Notes: generated from the letters alone by a model not told the origin. A stretch of 64,000 bases of DNA from Nitrosomonas sp. (GCA_024281675.1 JAMXAG010000004.1:121455-185454); one strand, 5' to 3'; positions 9,231 to 19,234 are shown, counted from the stretch's first letter. Translations and numbers: made by a program.

Positions 9231-9551
9231 TCAAAAAAGAAATTTGCACGATTTTGCAGAGATCTCCGCAAATGAATCCACAAGGCGCTTATCGGCATAG
9301 GTGAGTTGATAAATGGTTTCCGGACTGATGGCAGCAAAATTGCTTGATTTGCTCCGGACTCCATTGTTCACGTAGCCGAGCCCGGGCAAACTACCAAGTG
9401 TCTTCAGTAATCTGGCGCGCATTGACCAACCCGCCGTTTAAATGCAGACTGGTGTCTTGTTGGGGTAATAGCCGTGTTGACCACGAGTTGCGGATCAATT
9501 CTCTGCTAATAGTCGAAGGATTTTGCTCCAAAAGGTTGGTAATATCTCTTT
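9231..9551 (-). pseudogene. IS30-family transposase, 3' part
   Basis: On the minus strand the frame reads RDITNLLEQNPSTISRELIRN, the helix-turn-helix of IS30 transposases, then after frame changes ISPETIYQLTYADKR, another IS30 motif. The missing N-terminal codons lie at 13715-13811 on the plus strand, adjacent to the second IS5-like copy. The gene was therefore cut by an IS5-like insertion and then split by an inversion. Confidence 0.75.
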
Positions 9552-10252
9552 GAGACCTTTGCACGGTCAAAAGCAGATTTAGGTACACGAGATGATATAA
9601 TTTATTTTTGAATCATGCTGTTGAACCAATCCACTGAGTTTCTCTGAATATGATGTAACCCGCCGAACCCGAAAAGGGAATTTCTTGAAGCAAATCGATG
9701 AATTGATAGACTGGGACTCGATAGAGAAGGCGATCGAAGTGCATTATGCACCGACATCGGACGTAACAGGACGTCCTGCCTATCCTGGGTTGCTGCTTTT
9801 CAAAATGCTATTAGTAGGAATCTGGAATGGTGGTTTAAGTGATGAAGCGGTTGAAGAAATGGCTAATTCTAATTTGCACGTGATGCGATTTCTGGGATTG
9901 TCGCTGAAAGATGAAGTACCGGATCATTCTGTGCTGTCGCGCTCTCGAACCCGTTTGACGATAGCCGCATGGGTGGGATGGCTTATTGGAGCAAATCAAT
10001 CACCAAATTCAGCGGCTCAATGTTACTGTAGCCACTGGGTATCACGTTGACGCCAGCATCACGCATAGCCCACGTAAGCCAAAGACCAGGACTGCCTATG
10101 AAGTAGTGAGTGATCGCGAAGAGCGTGATGACGAAACAGACGCACAAACATCCATGCGGGTCATTGCAGTCACTCAACCTGGTGTCGATATTGAGGCGCG
10201 TTGGGTTTCGATCCGCGGCCAGTCGGTTTTTTGTTATAAACAGCACACAATA

Positions 10253-11529
10253 AAGACCTCTGCACAACCGCGAGAATTTAGCTGTAGTGACAGAGAAAAA
10301 TATCCAACTGAGAGTTATTGCACGTCATTTTGGTAGAAAGTGAAGTTTTTTCCTTTTTTTAGGGGAATTTTCCCCCTTATGCAACATTTGGACGGATTGC
10401 TCTCCTTAATGGTTGGTCTACGAAGATTTTGTTGGCTGCTTTTTTCAGGTTCATCAGATCTTTTTCAGTATGACTTGGGCGTTGACTTTTACCGTACCGA
10501 AGTAGCTGGCGCGCCCCATTCTGAATAAGCGTTTGATTGTGCCAAAACACTGTTCGACAATATAACGTTTTTTGCTGATCAATTGATTCGCCAGCTTCTG
10601 GCGTGCCAAGTAAGTGGTTTGTTCTTGTACGCACGATGCATGATTGCGCTCTTGATCTTTTGCTTTCTTAGAAACTGCCGATTGGCATTGCTGGCAGATC
10701 CCTTGTCAGCATATACCCGATTCGCCTCGATATGCGCACCATCGATAGCTGCTTCGAAATGCATCATTTCACTCTGGTTGGCAGGAGTAGTGTGAACCCC
10801 GCGCACATAGCCGTCTTGTGCGTCCACCACCAGGTAACTGCAGTAGCCAATTGCGACTTCTTGCCTTTCTTTAGCCAAGTCGCATCCGGATCCGCACTTT
10901 GTTCTTCGGTACAGCTGATTCCAGGCTGACTGCCATCTTCAAACTGAACAGCCTTACCTTCGGTATCTACCTCAAGTAGGATGGTCTTTCTAGGGCGTGC
11001 CGCTGACTCAATCAGCGTGGCATCAATGACCGCTCCTGTCGCACCCTTGATCATCAATCCGTGTGATTGAAGCTGCTCATTAATAGAACCTAGCAAACCA
11101 TCTAGTCGGTCGTTGATTACCAGACGGTTACGGAACCGGCACAAAGTGGTTTCGTCCGGTATCGCATCCGACAAGGACAATCCACAAAATTGTAGAAAAT
11201 CAATCCGTACACACAGCGCTTGCTCCAACGCAGCATCCGATAAACTATGCCACTGACCCAGCAGGATCGCTTTGAACATCAACAACACATCAAACGGTTC
11301 CTGTCCTCCACCATGCGATAACTCGCGCTTGTATAAACCCGTAAGCTTCGGACGTAACTCCTCCCACTCAATCAGCGCATCAATCTTCATCAAAACATTA
11401 TCTCGCTTCAATCGCTCTGCCAATTCCAGTGTTCCAAAACTCATCTGCATCTTTTGCTCCAACTGTCTTTTAACTACCTCTATTTTAGTTGGTTATTGCA
11501 ATAGCAGGGGAGGTTGTGCATGAGTCTTC
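10253..11529. mobile_element. IS5-family element nested in copy A
   Basis: 1277 bases with imperfect terminal repeats (AAGACCTCTGCACAACC against GAAGACTCATGCACAACC) and a 4-base target duplication AATA at 10249-10252 and 11530-11533. Removing the element and one duplication restores alignment with copy B across the junction, which fixes the boundaries. Confidence 0.85.
10377..11462 (-). pseudogene. IS5-family transposase of the nested element, frameshifted
   Basis: The N-terminal 190 residues are intact (MEQKMQMSFGTLELAERLK..., core GATGAVIDATLIESAARPRK, a DDE first aspartate region). Frames then change near 10870 and 10620. The second block contains DAQDGYVRGVHTTPANQSEM and RVYADKGSASNANRQFL, typical of IS5 DDE transposases. 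At least two frameshifts, so inactive. Confidence 0.85.
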
Positions 11530-12011
11530 AATAGTTGATAACCATGGTTTGGTAATAGCGGTTGAAACCACGGCTGCTAACTGCCATGACAGCAAACCTT
11601 TGACAACCTTGCTGGATAAAGCAAACATCAAACCGGACATCCGTGTTCATGCGGACAAAGCTTACTGTAGTCAGAAACATCGTGAAGCCTTGAAATCGCG
11701 CAGTATCAAAAATGGCAGTCAGGCGCGCTGGTTTGGTAGCAAGATCCTGCGTTACTACGGTCGAGCCAAAGCACATGCCTGGCATATCCTGCAGGCTATG
11801 CGTATAACCTGAAAAGGTTGCCAAGATTGTATGTTGAGAGGCTTCTACCACGACAACCACAAGCTAGTTGTGTCTTCTAACAAAGAAAGGGCGTAATAAT
11901 GTCTTTATCTCTTGGTTTTTGCAAAAAATTCACCGAAATTCCCCAGAATTTCAACATTGAGTTGGATTTCTAAGAATCTGCAGCAGAAGTGGATAGTTTT
12001 GCAAAGGTCTC

Positions 12012-12574
12012 GGCATATGTATTTACCGTCGGGTTGTTCCGGTAGCGTGGTGGATGGCAGAACTGGATGCCATTATCAGTCAAGATTGTATGTATCTTGT
12101 AAGGCACTGCCTTGATCAGGTTGTGCAAGAATGCCGTTGATATCTGCCTATCTGATTTATCATGCAACTCTACATATGCGAACTTTGATGTCCGATCGAT
12201 AGCAACGAACAGATAAAGTTTACCTTCTTCCGTGCGTACTTCTGCAATGTCGATATGGAAGTAGCCGATCGGATATTTTTTGAATTCTTTCTTTATAGGC
12301 TTATCGCCTTCGGCATCTGGCAGTCGGCTGATGTCATGTCTTGAAAAGCAGCGTATGCCTACACAAATGGTTTCTCCTTCCTACACCAAAACCGTCGATG
12401 CCGGTTCCTTCCGCCCCATCTGCGCATCATGAACAAATGAGCCACTTCTCGCTACCGTCTTCTCATTGATTCCGTAGCGCACGCGGCCAGAACTTTCAGA
12501 CCCTCTTGACTATGTTGTATCGCTCGATGCACCGCCTCTGTCGCGCGGTCGCTTCCGTGCAGTATTTGTCCCAT
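12012..12574 (-). pseudogene. IS481-family transposase, 5' half
   Basis: Minus-strand frame starts MGQILHGSDRATEAVHRAIQ, includes a helix-turn-helix (AARYGINEKTVA), then, after decay and an internal deletion, PIGYFHIDIAEVRTEEGKLYLFVAIDRTSKFAYVELHDKS in overlapping frames and YKIHTILTDNGIQF, the second catalytic aspartate region. It stops at the end of copy A. The 3' half sits at 14995-15130 beyond copy B. Confidence 0.85.
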
Positions 12575-12747
12575 AATTCTTCCCTCAGTAGGTGACTATA
12601 TTACTCAGGTACACCGTGAGACTAAACACCTAACTGAAGTGTAGCAGGCGGTAATCGCAACATTTATATGAGTTTTATGTGTGGCTGGGATAAAATGAAA
12701 CTTCGGGTACTAAAATTGATTTTGATTGTGCCAAGATTTTCAATTGT

Positions 12748-12774
12748 TAAAGTTAATTGTAAGATTGTCGATAA
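12748..12774 (+). promoter_or_regulatory. Sigma-28 (FliA) promoter of flgMN
   Basis: TAAAGTTA, 11 bases, then GTCGATAA: one mismatch from the flagellar sigma-28 consensus TAAA-N15-GCCGATAA at exact spacing. It lies 34 bases before the flgM start, as expected for a FliA-dependent late-class gene whose product inhibits FliA. Confidence 0.85.
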
Positions 12775-12807
12775 AGCATTCAATAAAATCCAATCTAAGG
12801 AAAAATA

Positions 12808-13116
12808 ATGAAGATAGATAAATCATTACAATCAGTCACGACTGTGTCGTTAGCTGAAGGGAAAAAGCGTACAGATGTGAATTCAGCAGGCTCAGACTTG
12901 CCACAAGTAAATAATGTGCATTTAAGTCCTAATGCTACTAAGCTGCAAAATATTGATAGCAATTTAGCTTCAGGATCAGTAGTAAATTCTGCTCGAATCC
13001 AAGAAATTAAACAAGCAATTAGTGAAGGAAATTTTCAAATAAATCCCGAGGTTGTGGCTGATAAACTCTTAGAAACTGTTCGAGAATTAATACAATCGAA
13101 AAAAGGTGAAGTTTAA
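12808..13116 (+). CDS. flgM: Anti-sigma-28 factor FlgM
   Basis: 102-residue regulator that holds flagellar sigma factor FliA until the hook is complete and FlgM is exported. The disordered N-terminal half is followed by the conserved C-terminal sigma-binding part (ARIQEIKQAISEGNFQINPEVVADKLLETVREL), with VHLSPNA before it. It has its own sigma-28 promoter. The TAA overlaps the ATG of flgN by one base. The gene pair lies inside an inverted 1.8-kb segment between IS copies but is intact. Confidence 0.93.
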   Translation: MKIDKSLQSVTTVSLAEGKKRTDVNSAGSDLPQVNNVHLSPNATKLQNIDSNLASGSVVNSARIQEIKQAISEGNFQINPEVVADKLLETVRELIQSKKGEV

Positions 13117-13571
13117 TGGCATCTGGTATGGTGTTAGCAGGGTTTGCTTCATGTTTGAAGATTGAGAAAAAATTATTTGAAGAACTAGTAGGTATTCTAA
13201 AGCAAGAAGAAAACGCATTGACGCAAAGCAGTTTTAATAAGCTTGATGATTTTGTTTCAAAAAAAGCTTCTTTACTAGAGCAGCTATCTCAATTAGACTT
13301 TAAGCGCAATCAACATTTCAAAAATAATGGCGTGGCATTAGAAAAAAAATCTATTAATCAGTGGCTTGAAATAAGCTGTCCAAATAATAATGAAATACAG
13401 GATTTATGGAATGAGCTTCTTGTACTTGCTGATGCAGCTAGAAAGCTTAATCATACTAACGGTTTGATCATTTCAAAGTATCTTCAACACAATCAACGCA
13501 CATTTGTAGCTTTACAGTGCGCATCGGGAAATGTATCTCTATATGGCCCAAGCGGTCAAGCGTGTATCTAG
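13116..13571 (+). CDS. flgN: Flagellar chaperone FlgN
   Basis: 151-residue helical protein, probable export chaperone for the hook-filament junction proteins FlgK and FlgL. Sequence identity is weak by eye, but the all-helical pattern (FEELVGILKQEENALTQSSFNKLDDFVSKKASLLEQL), length and position directly after flgM with a one-base overlap identify it. No other flagellar genes are in the window. Confidence 0.85.
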   Translation: MASGMVLAGFASCLKIEKKLFEELVGILKQEENALTQSSFNKLDDFVSKKASLLEQLSQLDFKRNQHFKNNGVALEKKSINQWLEISCPNNNEIQDLWNELLVLADAARKLNHTNGLIISKYLQHNQRTFVALQCASGNVSLYGPSGQACI

Positions 13572-13573
13572 GG

Positions 13574-13597
13574 GGGATTGCAAAATCCCTCGCATTT
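13574..13597 (+). terminator. Weak terminator after flgN
   Basis: GGGATT-GCAA-AATCCC hairpin starting three bases after the stop codon, followed by TCGCATTTTT. Short stem, so only moderately supported. Confidence 0.55.
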
Positions 13598-13714
13598 TTC
13601 TGAATCTTAGAAACTCGTACTTTTTTTGCTAAAAATATCTGGTGAATTCAAGGATGAAATGCAATTTTGAATAATAAAGGTTAGGAGAGTGGGATGCGGT
13701 AGCATCCAAGCTTT

Positions 13715-13811
13715 TTGACTCGTCAGTCGAAATTACAAGACGAACTACCACACTTCACCCAAGTGAACGATACCAGATTTACGCCTTGCAGAAGGCGGAC
13801 ATACTCAAAGA
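13715..13811 (+). pseudogene. IS30-family transposase, N-terminal scrap
   Basis: Reads HFTQVNDTRFTPCRRRTYSKR up to the IS5-like copy B, resembling the start of IS30 transposases. The continuation RDITNLLEQNPSTISREL is at the left border of copy A, 4 kb away on the opposite strand. The 5-base AAAGA occurs at both break points. Confidence 0.65.
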
Positions 13812-14994
13812 GAGACCTTTGCAAAACTATCCACTTCTGCTGCAGATTCTTAGAAATCCAACTCAATGTTGAAATTCTGGGGAATTTCGGTGAATTTTTT
13901 GCAAAAACCAAGAGATAAAGACATTATTACGCCCTTTCTTTGTTAGAAGACACAACTAGCTTGTGGTTGTCGTGGTAGAAGCCTCTCAACATACAATCTT
14001 GGCAACCTTTTCAGGTTATACGCCATAGCCTGCAGGATATGCCAGGCATATGCTTTGGCTCGACCGCAGTAACGCAGGATCTTGCTACCAAACCAGCGCG
14101 CCTGACTGCCATTTTTGATGCCGCGCGATTTCAAGGCTTCACGATGTTTCTGACTACAGTAAGCTTTATTAGCATGAACCCCCCGGGTACCTGGTACGAT
14201 CTCGGCTTTATCGAGCAGCGTTAGCAGCAGCTTGCTGTCATGGCAATTAGCGGCTGTTGTTTCAACGGCCATCACCAAACCATTGTGATCAACCAACGTA
14301 TGCTGTTTATAACCAAAAAACGACTGGCCGCGGATCGAAACCCAACGCGCCTCAATATCGACACCAGGTTGAGTGACTGCAATGACCCGCATGGATGTTT
14401 GTGCGTCTGTTTCGTCATCACGCTCTTCGCGATCACTCACTACTTCATAGGCTGCCCTGGTCTTTGGCTTACGTGGGCTATGCGTGATGCTGGCGTCAAC
14501 GTGACACCCATTGGCTACAGTAACATTGAGCCGCTGAATTTGGTGATTGATTTGCTCCAATAAGCCATCCCCACCCATGCGGCTATCGTCAAACGGGTTC
14601 GAGAGCGCGACAGCACAGAATGATCCGCTACTTCATCTTCCAGTGACAATCCCAGAAATCGCATCACGTGCAAATTAGAATTAGCCATTTCTTCAACCGC
14701 TTCATCACTTAAACCACCATTCCAGATTCCTACTAACAGCATTTGAAAAGCAGCAACCCAGGATAGGCAGGACGTCCTGTTACGTCCGATGTCGGTGCAT
14801 AATGCACTTCGATCGCCTTCTCTATCGAGTCCCAGTCTATCAATTCATTGATTTGCTTCAAGAAATCCCCTTTTCGGGTTCGGCGGGTTACATCATATTC
14901 GGAGGAATTCATTGGATTAGCTCAACACCATGATTCAAAAATCAATTATATCATCTCGTGCACCTAAATCTGCTTTTGACCGTGCAAAGGTCTC
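13812..14994. mobile_element. IS5-like element, copy B
   Basis: 1183 bases with ends GAGACCTTTGCA and TGCAAAGGTCTC, oriented opposite to copy A. Flanks AAAGA (left) and ATGCC (right) are not duplicates of one another but pair with the flanks of copy A. Confidence 0.9.
13943..14912 (-). pseudogene. IS5-like transposase of copy B, frameshifted
   Basis: Start MNSSEYDVTRRTRKGDFLKQ from the ATG at 14912. A single-base loss in an A run near 14750 (AAA where copy A has AAAA) and a shift near 14580 split the gene. The C-terminal 211 codons from MGGDGLLEQINHQIQ onward, with DDE core HVDASITH and YCSQKHREALKSRGIKNG, are open. Inactive unless both shifts are bypassed. Confidence 0.85.
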
Positions 14995-15130
14995 ATGCCA
15001 TATGTTCGGCATGTGCCGTGATGAGCACGAAATCGAACACCGAATGATGAAGCCAAGATACTCTTGGAGCAACGGCCAAGTCGAGCGCATGAACAGAACA
15101 ATTAAGTGTAGTAGTCGCGACCCGATTTGA
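14995..15130 (+). pseudogene. IS481-family transposase, 3' fragment
   Basis: HMFGMCRDEHEIEHRMMK and WSNGQVERMNRTIK are the classic C-terminal catalytic block of IS481 transposases. It begins exactly at the end of copy B and continues the sequence broken at 12012. The frame ends soon after, so the last part of the gene is lost. Confidence 0.85.
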
Positions 15131-15244
15131 CGATTTGACTGTCAGATCAGGTCTGAGCTAGTACATTCAATGTGATGATTTTATCGTGCCACAATTACTT
15201 TGCGTCAATTAATGTTTGCATTATTCAACCGCCTTAATCAGTCT

Positions 15245-15735
15245 GCGGTAGCGGACGCTGCCGAAGTATGATCGGGGTGGAATGTAGTGCCTTTAGCGAG
15301 TAGCACCCAGATGATGCGTGCATTCTTGTTCGGCGGCCACATTCTTATTACGCCGCGCTATCAGTCTTCGTAACCAGCCTTCTGGTTTAGTTTTGTTCTC
15401 GGCAAAACGGACGGCCGCTCGTGCCCCGTGGATCAGTAAGATGCGCAGGTAGGTGTCGCCACATTTATTGACCCCAAGCAATATTTGCTTATCATTGCTG
15501 GAGTGTCGCTGATTTGCCTACACGGTTCTGGTTTTAACAAAACCCTGTCTGACGCGGTGCATCGAAAGGATTGCTTGTTGTTCAACGTTCTTGATCAGCA
15601 CAAAGCGCATATTCGATCGGTTGACTGTTTCGCAAATCGCTTCTGCATCCGACATATCATTCTTGTCGGTCTTCACATAGGGTTTACGAACTGAGGCGAT
15701 ATGAGCTTGACGGCATGTCAAAATTCACATAGCTC
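15245..15735 (-). pseudogene. IS110-family transposase, internally deleted
   Basis: Minus strand: KPYVKTDKNDMSDAEAICETVNRSNMRFVLIK with EQQAILSMHRVRQGFVKTRT is the DEDD domain of IS110 transposases; after a deletion, LGVNKCGDTYLRILLIHGARAAVRF is the C-terminal transposase_20 block. The middle part is missing. 15736-15907 shows nothing recognisable. Confidence 0.85.
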
Positions 15736-15907
15736 TCTCACTCAATGATGTGAGCTACCGTATACTTCCATCCCAATCATGCAGGACTAGTGGGCGTCCA
15801 TTCCATTACTTCACTTAATTTGAGTTTTTGTTGTATCAAAAAGCTTACGGATTGTTCGATGATAGAATCTATTTCGTTTTTAAAATAAAAAATAGAGAAA
15901 AAATCTT

Positions 15908-16660
15908 GTGTGTAAAATTAACTTAATGAAATTAGGATTGTATAGTTTAATTGCCTTTTCGATGTTTGGTTGTTCAACGGTAGCCGTACAAGAAAATGTT
16001 TCGTCAGCGGAGTCTTCGAATGGAAACTCTCGATCAATTTTTCATTCGAACCCTGAATCCGAAGTTTCGGTGGATCGATCCACTTCCGAGCAAGTAAGCC
16101 AAAAAAATATCTCTACAGTTTTTCCTGTTCAGCAGAATCCACAAAAACAAGACCAGAAAACCAAGTTGTCGAGTGATGCATCGCAATGGCCCGTGGAAAC
16201 GGGTATGGCTACTTATTATGCAATGGAGATGGAAGGGCGTTTGACGGCAAGTGGCGAACCATATTCGCCCGAGTTGTTAACCGCAGCGCATCGTACATTA
16301 CCCTTAGGAAGTACGGTACGTATTACGAATCTAGAGAATAATCAGCAAGTGGTTGTGCGGATTAATGATCGCTGGGGTGGTGGAAGCGGTCGCGTGATCA
16401 ATTTATCGAAACAAGCAGCGGTCGATCTTGGGTTTGGTTCTTCCGGTATGGTTTCGGTGCGCCTTGATGTTGAATCATTATCTTCACAGAAAGCGGTGCA
16501 GCCGGCAAGCATAGCGCAACCATTACCTGCACGCATTGAGGTGAGTGACCCCAAAAATCATTCAAAATTGAGCGTTTGTCAAAACGAGGCAGACATACTG
16601 GGTTTAACAGGAGATTTTTATAAAAATCATATTGCAGCTTGCATGATGCGAGGAAATTAG
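15908..16660 (+). CDS. rlpA: RlpA-family septal lipoprotein
   Basis: 250 residues from a GTG start (an ATG 18 bases downstream giving MKLGLYSLIAFSMFGCS is equally plausible). Signal peptide with lipobox-like MFGC, a Ser/Gln-rich linker, then a double-psi beta-barrel domain (GMATYYAMEMEGRLTASGEPY, LTAAHRTLPLGSTVRITN, VVVRINDRWGGGSGRVINLS). RlpA proteins bind or cleave denuded septal glycan. No C-terminal SPOR repeat is visible, so septal targeting may differ from the E. coli protein. Stands alone between the IS relics and the next gene. Confidence 0.88.
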   Translation: MCKINLMKLGLYSLIAFSMFGCSTVAVQENVSSAESSNGNSRSIFHSNPESEVSVDRSTSEQVSQKNISTVFPVQQNPQKQDQKTKLSSDASQWPVETGMATYYAMEMEGRLTASGEPYSPELLTAAHRTLPLGSTVRITNLENNQQVVVRINDRWGGGSGRVINLSKQAAVDLGFGSSGMVSVRLDVESLSSQKAVQPASIAQPLPARIEVSDPKNHSKLSVCQNEADILGLTGDFYKNHIAACMMRGN

Positions 16661-16834
16661 TTGGGTTGGTAAACGAAACTAGGTTCTAAGGCGTTTCCGA
16701 CTAATGATCTAAGCGGGCTTATTACATTTTAAAGATTCTTGTGAATTCTAATAGGCGGTATTCTTAAGTTGTCATCGGTAGATCGCAGCTTCATTTTTAG
16801 CACGGTAACATTGAATAATTTTATAAAGGAAATC

Positions 16835-19234
16835 ATGAACACTTCATCACATAAATGGCGTTTCTTTCGTTCAGGTGGCTTTGATCAAGTACGGCTAGAA
16901 ACAGGCGAAGATATTAAATTATTGACGGAGCTTGATCCTAAGCTTTGGGCAGCGCTAAGTTGCCCAACAACGAGCTTGGAGTTTGATCAGAAAACCTTGG
17001 AGTTTCTCGATTCGGATAAAGATGGTCATATTCGTGTACCGGAAATCACTGCTGCTGCCAGTTGGGTTGCTTCGATGTTGAAGAACCCAGCAGATCTAGT
17101 GAGTGGATCAGCCGTATTGCCTTTGGATGCTATTGATGATAGCAGTGCCGAAGGTGCAGCTTTGCTGGCGTCGGCTAAACAAATATTGCATAACATCGGG
17201 AAAAAAGATGAAATCACAATCAGTGTTGAAGATACCGCTGATTTAAATAAGATTTTTGCGAGCACGAAATTTAATGGTGATGGTATTGTTCCACCGAGCG
17301 CGGCAGGTGATGCTGATATCCAAGCTGTTATGGAAGAAATGATCACTTGTGTAGAATCTGAGCTAGATCGTTCAGGGTTACCCGGTGTTTCTGAAGAAAA
17401 ATTCAATCAGTTTTTTATCGAGGCACAAGCATTTTCTGAATGGTGGCAAGAAGCTGAGCGAGATGCAAGCAATATCTTGATACTTGGCCAAGAAACTGAA
17501 GCGGCTAAAGCCTCTTTTGATCGTGTTAAAACGAAAATAGATGATTACTTTACTCGTTGCCGCTTGGCTGAGTTTGATCAGCGCGCGAGCGAACCTTTAA
17601 ATCCTGCATTAACGGGCTACGAAGCGATGGCAAGTAAGGATTTATCCGCTGCATCTGAGCAACTTGTCTGTTTACCACTGGCAAAAATTGAAGCAGGGAA
17701 GCAGCTTCCACTCGAAACAGGAATCAATCCGGCGTGGTTGCATGCGATTACGGAGTTCAAAAATAAAGTCGTTGTGCCTTTAATCGGTAATAAAAATACT
17801 TTGAGCAATACCGAGTGGGGGATTTTATGCGAGAAATTCGCAGCACACCAAATCTGGCTCGACAATAAACGTGGCGGAATCGTAGAAAAGCTCGGTATTC
17901 AGCGTATTCGCACGATTTTGTCAAATGGCTACCAAGAAAGTATTAGAGCGCTCATTCAGAAAGATAAGTCGCTCTCTGGCGCTTCCGATGCAATCGATTC
18001 GGTCGAGAAATTAATTCGCTATCATCATCATTTATTTCAATTACTTAATAATTTTGTATCGTTTCGCGATTTTTACACTCGACGTGACAAAGCAGTTTTT
18101 CAAGCAGGTACACTTTTTCTGGATGGACGTAGTTGCGATTTCTGTCTGCATGTTGTCGATGCAGCGCAACATAGCGGTATGGCGAATCTGAGTGGTACTT
18201 ACTTAGCCTATTGTGAATGTAAACGTCGGGGCGATGACAGCCAGAAAATGAACATTGTTGCAGCATTTACGAATGGTGATGCAGATAACTTAATGGTTGG
18301 ACGTAATGGCATTTTTTATGACCGTAAAGGCCGAGATTGGGATGCTACCATCACAAAAATTGTTGAACATCCAATCAGCGTGCGTCAGGCATTTTGGTAT
18401 CCGTATAAACGGATAGGCAAAATGATCGGTGAGCAAATCGAGAAAATGGCCAGTGCTCGTGAGAAAGCCGTACAAGATCAAGCCGCATCGGGTATTGCAA
18501 GTTCTGCACAGTCGGTCGAAGTAGGTAGTAAAACGCCGCCGACACCGTTTGATGTGGGTAAGTTTGCTGGTATTTTCGCTGCCATTGGTTTAGCCATCGG
18601 CGCAATCGGTACTGCAATCGCATCCGTGGTTACAGGCTTTATTAGCCTGACTTGGTGGCAAATGCCGCTGGCAATATTGGGATTGATTTTGTTGATTTCC
18701 GGTCCTTCCGTTTTGTTGGCTTATCTCAAACTGCGTAAACGCAATCTAGCGCCTTTATTGGATGCCAATGGTTGGGCGGTGAATACCAGGGCAATCATCA
18801 ATATACCATTTGGCGCTTCATTGACCAAAATGGCAGCATTACCGCCGGGTGCGCAACGTTCAACAGCCGATCCCTATGCTGAAGAAAAAAGTCCTTGGAA
18901 GTCGTATTTGTTTATTTTGCTACTGCTAGGAGGACTCGGTTATCTTTGGCATACGGGTCATATCAACGAAGGCACGATTGATCAAGTCCGCAAGTACTTT
19001 GCTGGTGAGAAACCAGCCATAACGAGTACGGATACAGCAAAGTCGGATGCTCCTGCAAAGGATGCAGATGTTAAACCAGAAGCTGCTTCTAGCGTTTCCG
19101 TCGAACCTGCTGCGACAACAGCGAATGAGAAACCGGTGAAAGAAGCGCCTGCAGCTAGTACAGAAACACCGGCTCAGGCTCCTTTGCCCGCAAAAAATGT
19201 CCCACCAGCTAAACCGGCTCCAGCCACTAAATAA
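16835..19234 (+). CDS. Large membrane-anchored protein with EF-hand-like loops, unknown function
   Basis: 799 residues. I do not know a function. The start was set at the ATG preceded by AAAGGA rather than an upstream TTG. Near residue 54 DSDKDGHIRVPEI is a good EF-hand calcium loop. Residues 100-480 look helical and soluble and include RRDKAVFQAGTLFLDGRSC, MVGRNGIFYDRKGRDWDATI and HPISVRQAFWYPYKRIG, a conserved-looking core. Two hydrophobic segments follow near 570-590 and 605-630, a third near 690-705, then an Ala/Pro/Lys-rich tail with repeated PAK/PAA words. Probably inner-membrane, with domains on both sides. Monocistronic, ended by a shared terminator. Confidence 0.7.
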   Translation: MNTSSHKWRFFRSGGFDQVRLETGEDIKLLTELDPKLWAALSCPTTSLEFDQKTLEFLDSDKDGHIRVPEITAAASWVASMLKNPADLVSGSAVLPLDAIDDSSAEGAALLASAKQILHNIGKKDEITISVEDTADLNKIFASTKFNGDGIVPPSAAGDADIQAVMEEMITCVESELDRSGLPGVSEEKFNQFFIEAQAFSEWWQEAERDASNILILGQETEAAKASFDRVKTKIDDYFTRCRLAEFDQRASEPLNPALTGYEAMASKDLSAASEQLVCLPLAKIEAGKQLPLETGINPAWLHAITEFKNKVVVPLIGNKNTLSNTEWGILCEKFAAHQIWLDNKRGGIVEKLGIQRIRTILSNGYQESIRALIQKDKSLSGASDAIDSVEKLIRYHHHLFQLLNNFVSFRDFYTRRDKAVFQAGTLFLDGRSCDFCLHVVDAAQHSGMANLSGTYLAYCECKRRGDDSQKMNIVAAFTNGDADNLMVGRNGIFYDRKGRDWDATITKIVEHPISVRQAFWYPYKRIGKMIGEQIEKMASAREKAVQDQAASGIASSAQSVEVGSKTPPTPFDVGKFAGIFAAIGLAIGAIGTAIASVVTGFISLTWWQMPLAILGLILLISGPSVLLAYLKLRKRNLAPLLDANGWAVNTRAIINIPFGASLTKMAALPPGAQRSTADPYAEEKSPWKSYLFILLLLGGLGYLWHTGHINEGTIDQVRKYFAGEKPAITSTDTAKSDAPAKDADVKPEAASSVSVEPAATTANEKPVKEAPAASTETPAQAPLPAKNVPPAKPAPATK

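Larger units (their letters stand above)
9640..11875 (+). pseudogene. IS5-like transposase of copy A, interrupted
   Basis: N-terminal part LKQIDELIDWDSIEKAIEVHY...GLSLKDEVPDHSVLSRSRTRLT, a frameshift near 9975, then the DDE core VTVATGYHVDASITHSPRKPK, interruption by another IS at 10253-11529, and the C-terminal part VVETTAANCHDSK-like to ILQAM. A further frameshift near 11800 separates YNLKRLPRL. Not functional. The frameshift around GCATGGGTGGG is also present, one base longer, in copy B. Confidence 0.85.
9552..12011. mobile_element. IS5-like element, copy A, with nested IS
   Basis: Ends are GAGACCTTTGCA... and ...TGCAAAGGTCTC. Without the nested 1277-base element and its 4-base duplication the length is about 1179 bases, matching copy B at 13812-14994. 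Flanks are TCTTT on the left and GGCAT on the right, which do not match each other but match copy B's flanks in reverse complement (AAAGA and ATGCC), the signature of an inversion between the copies. Confidence 0.9.
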
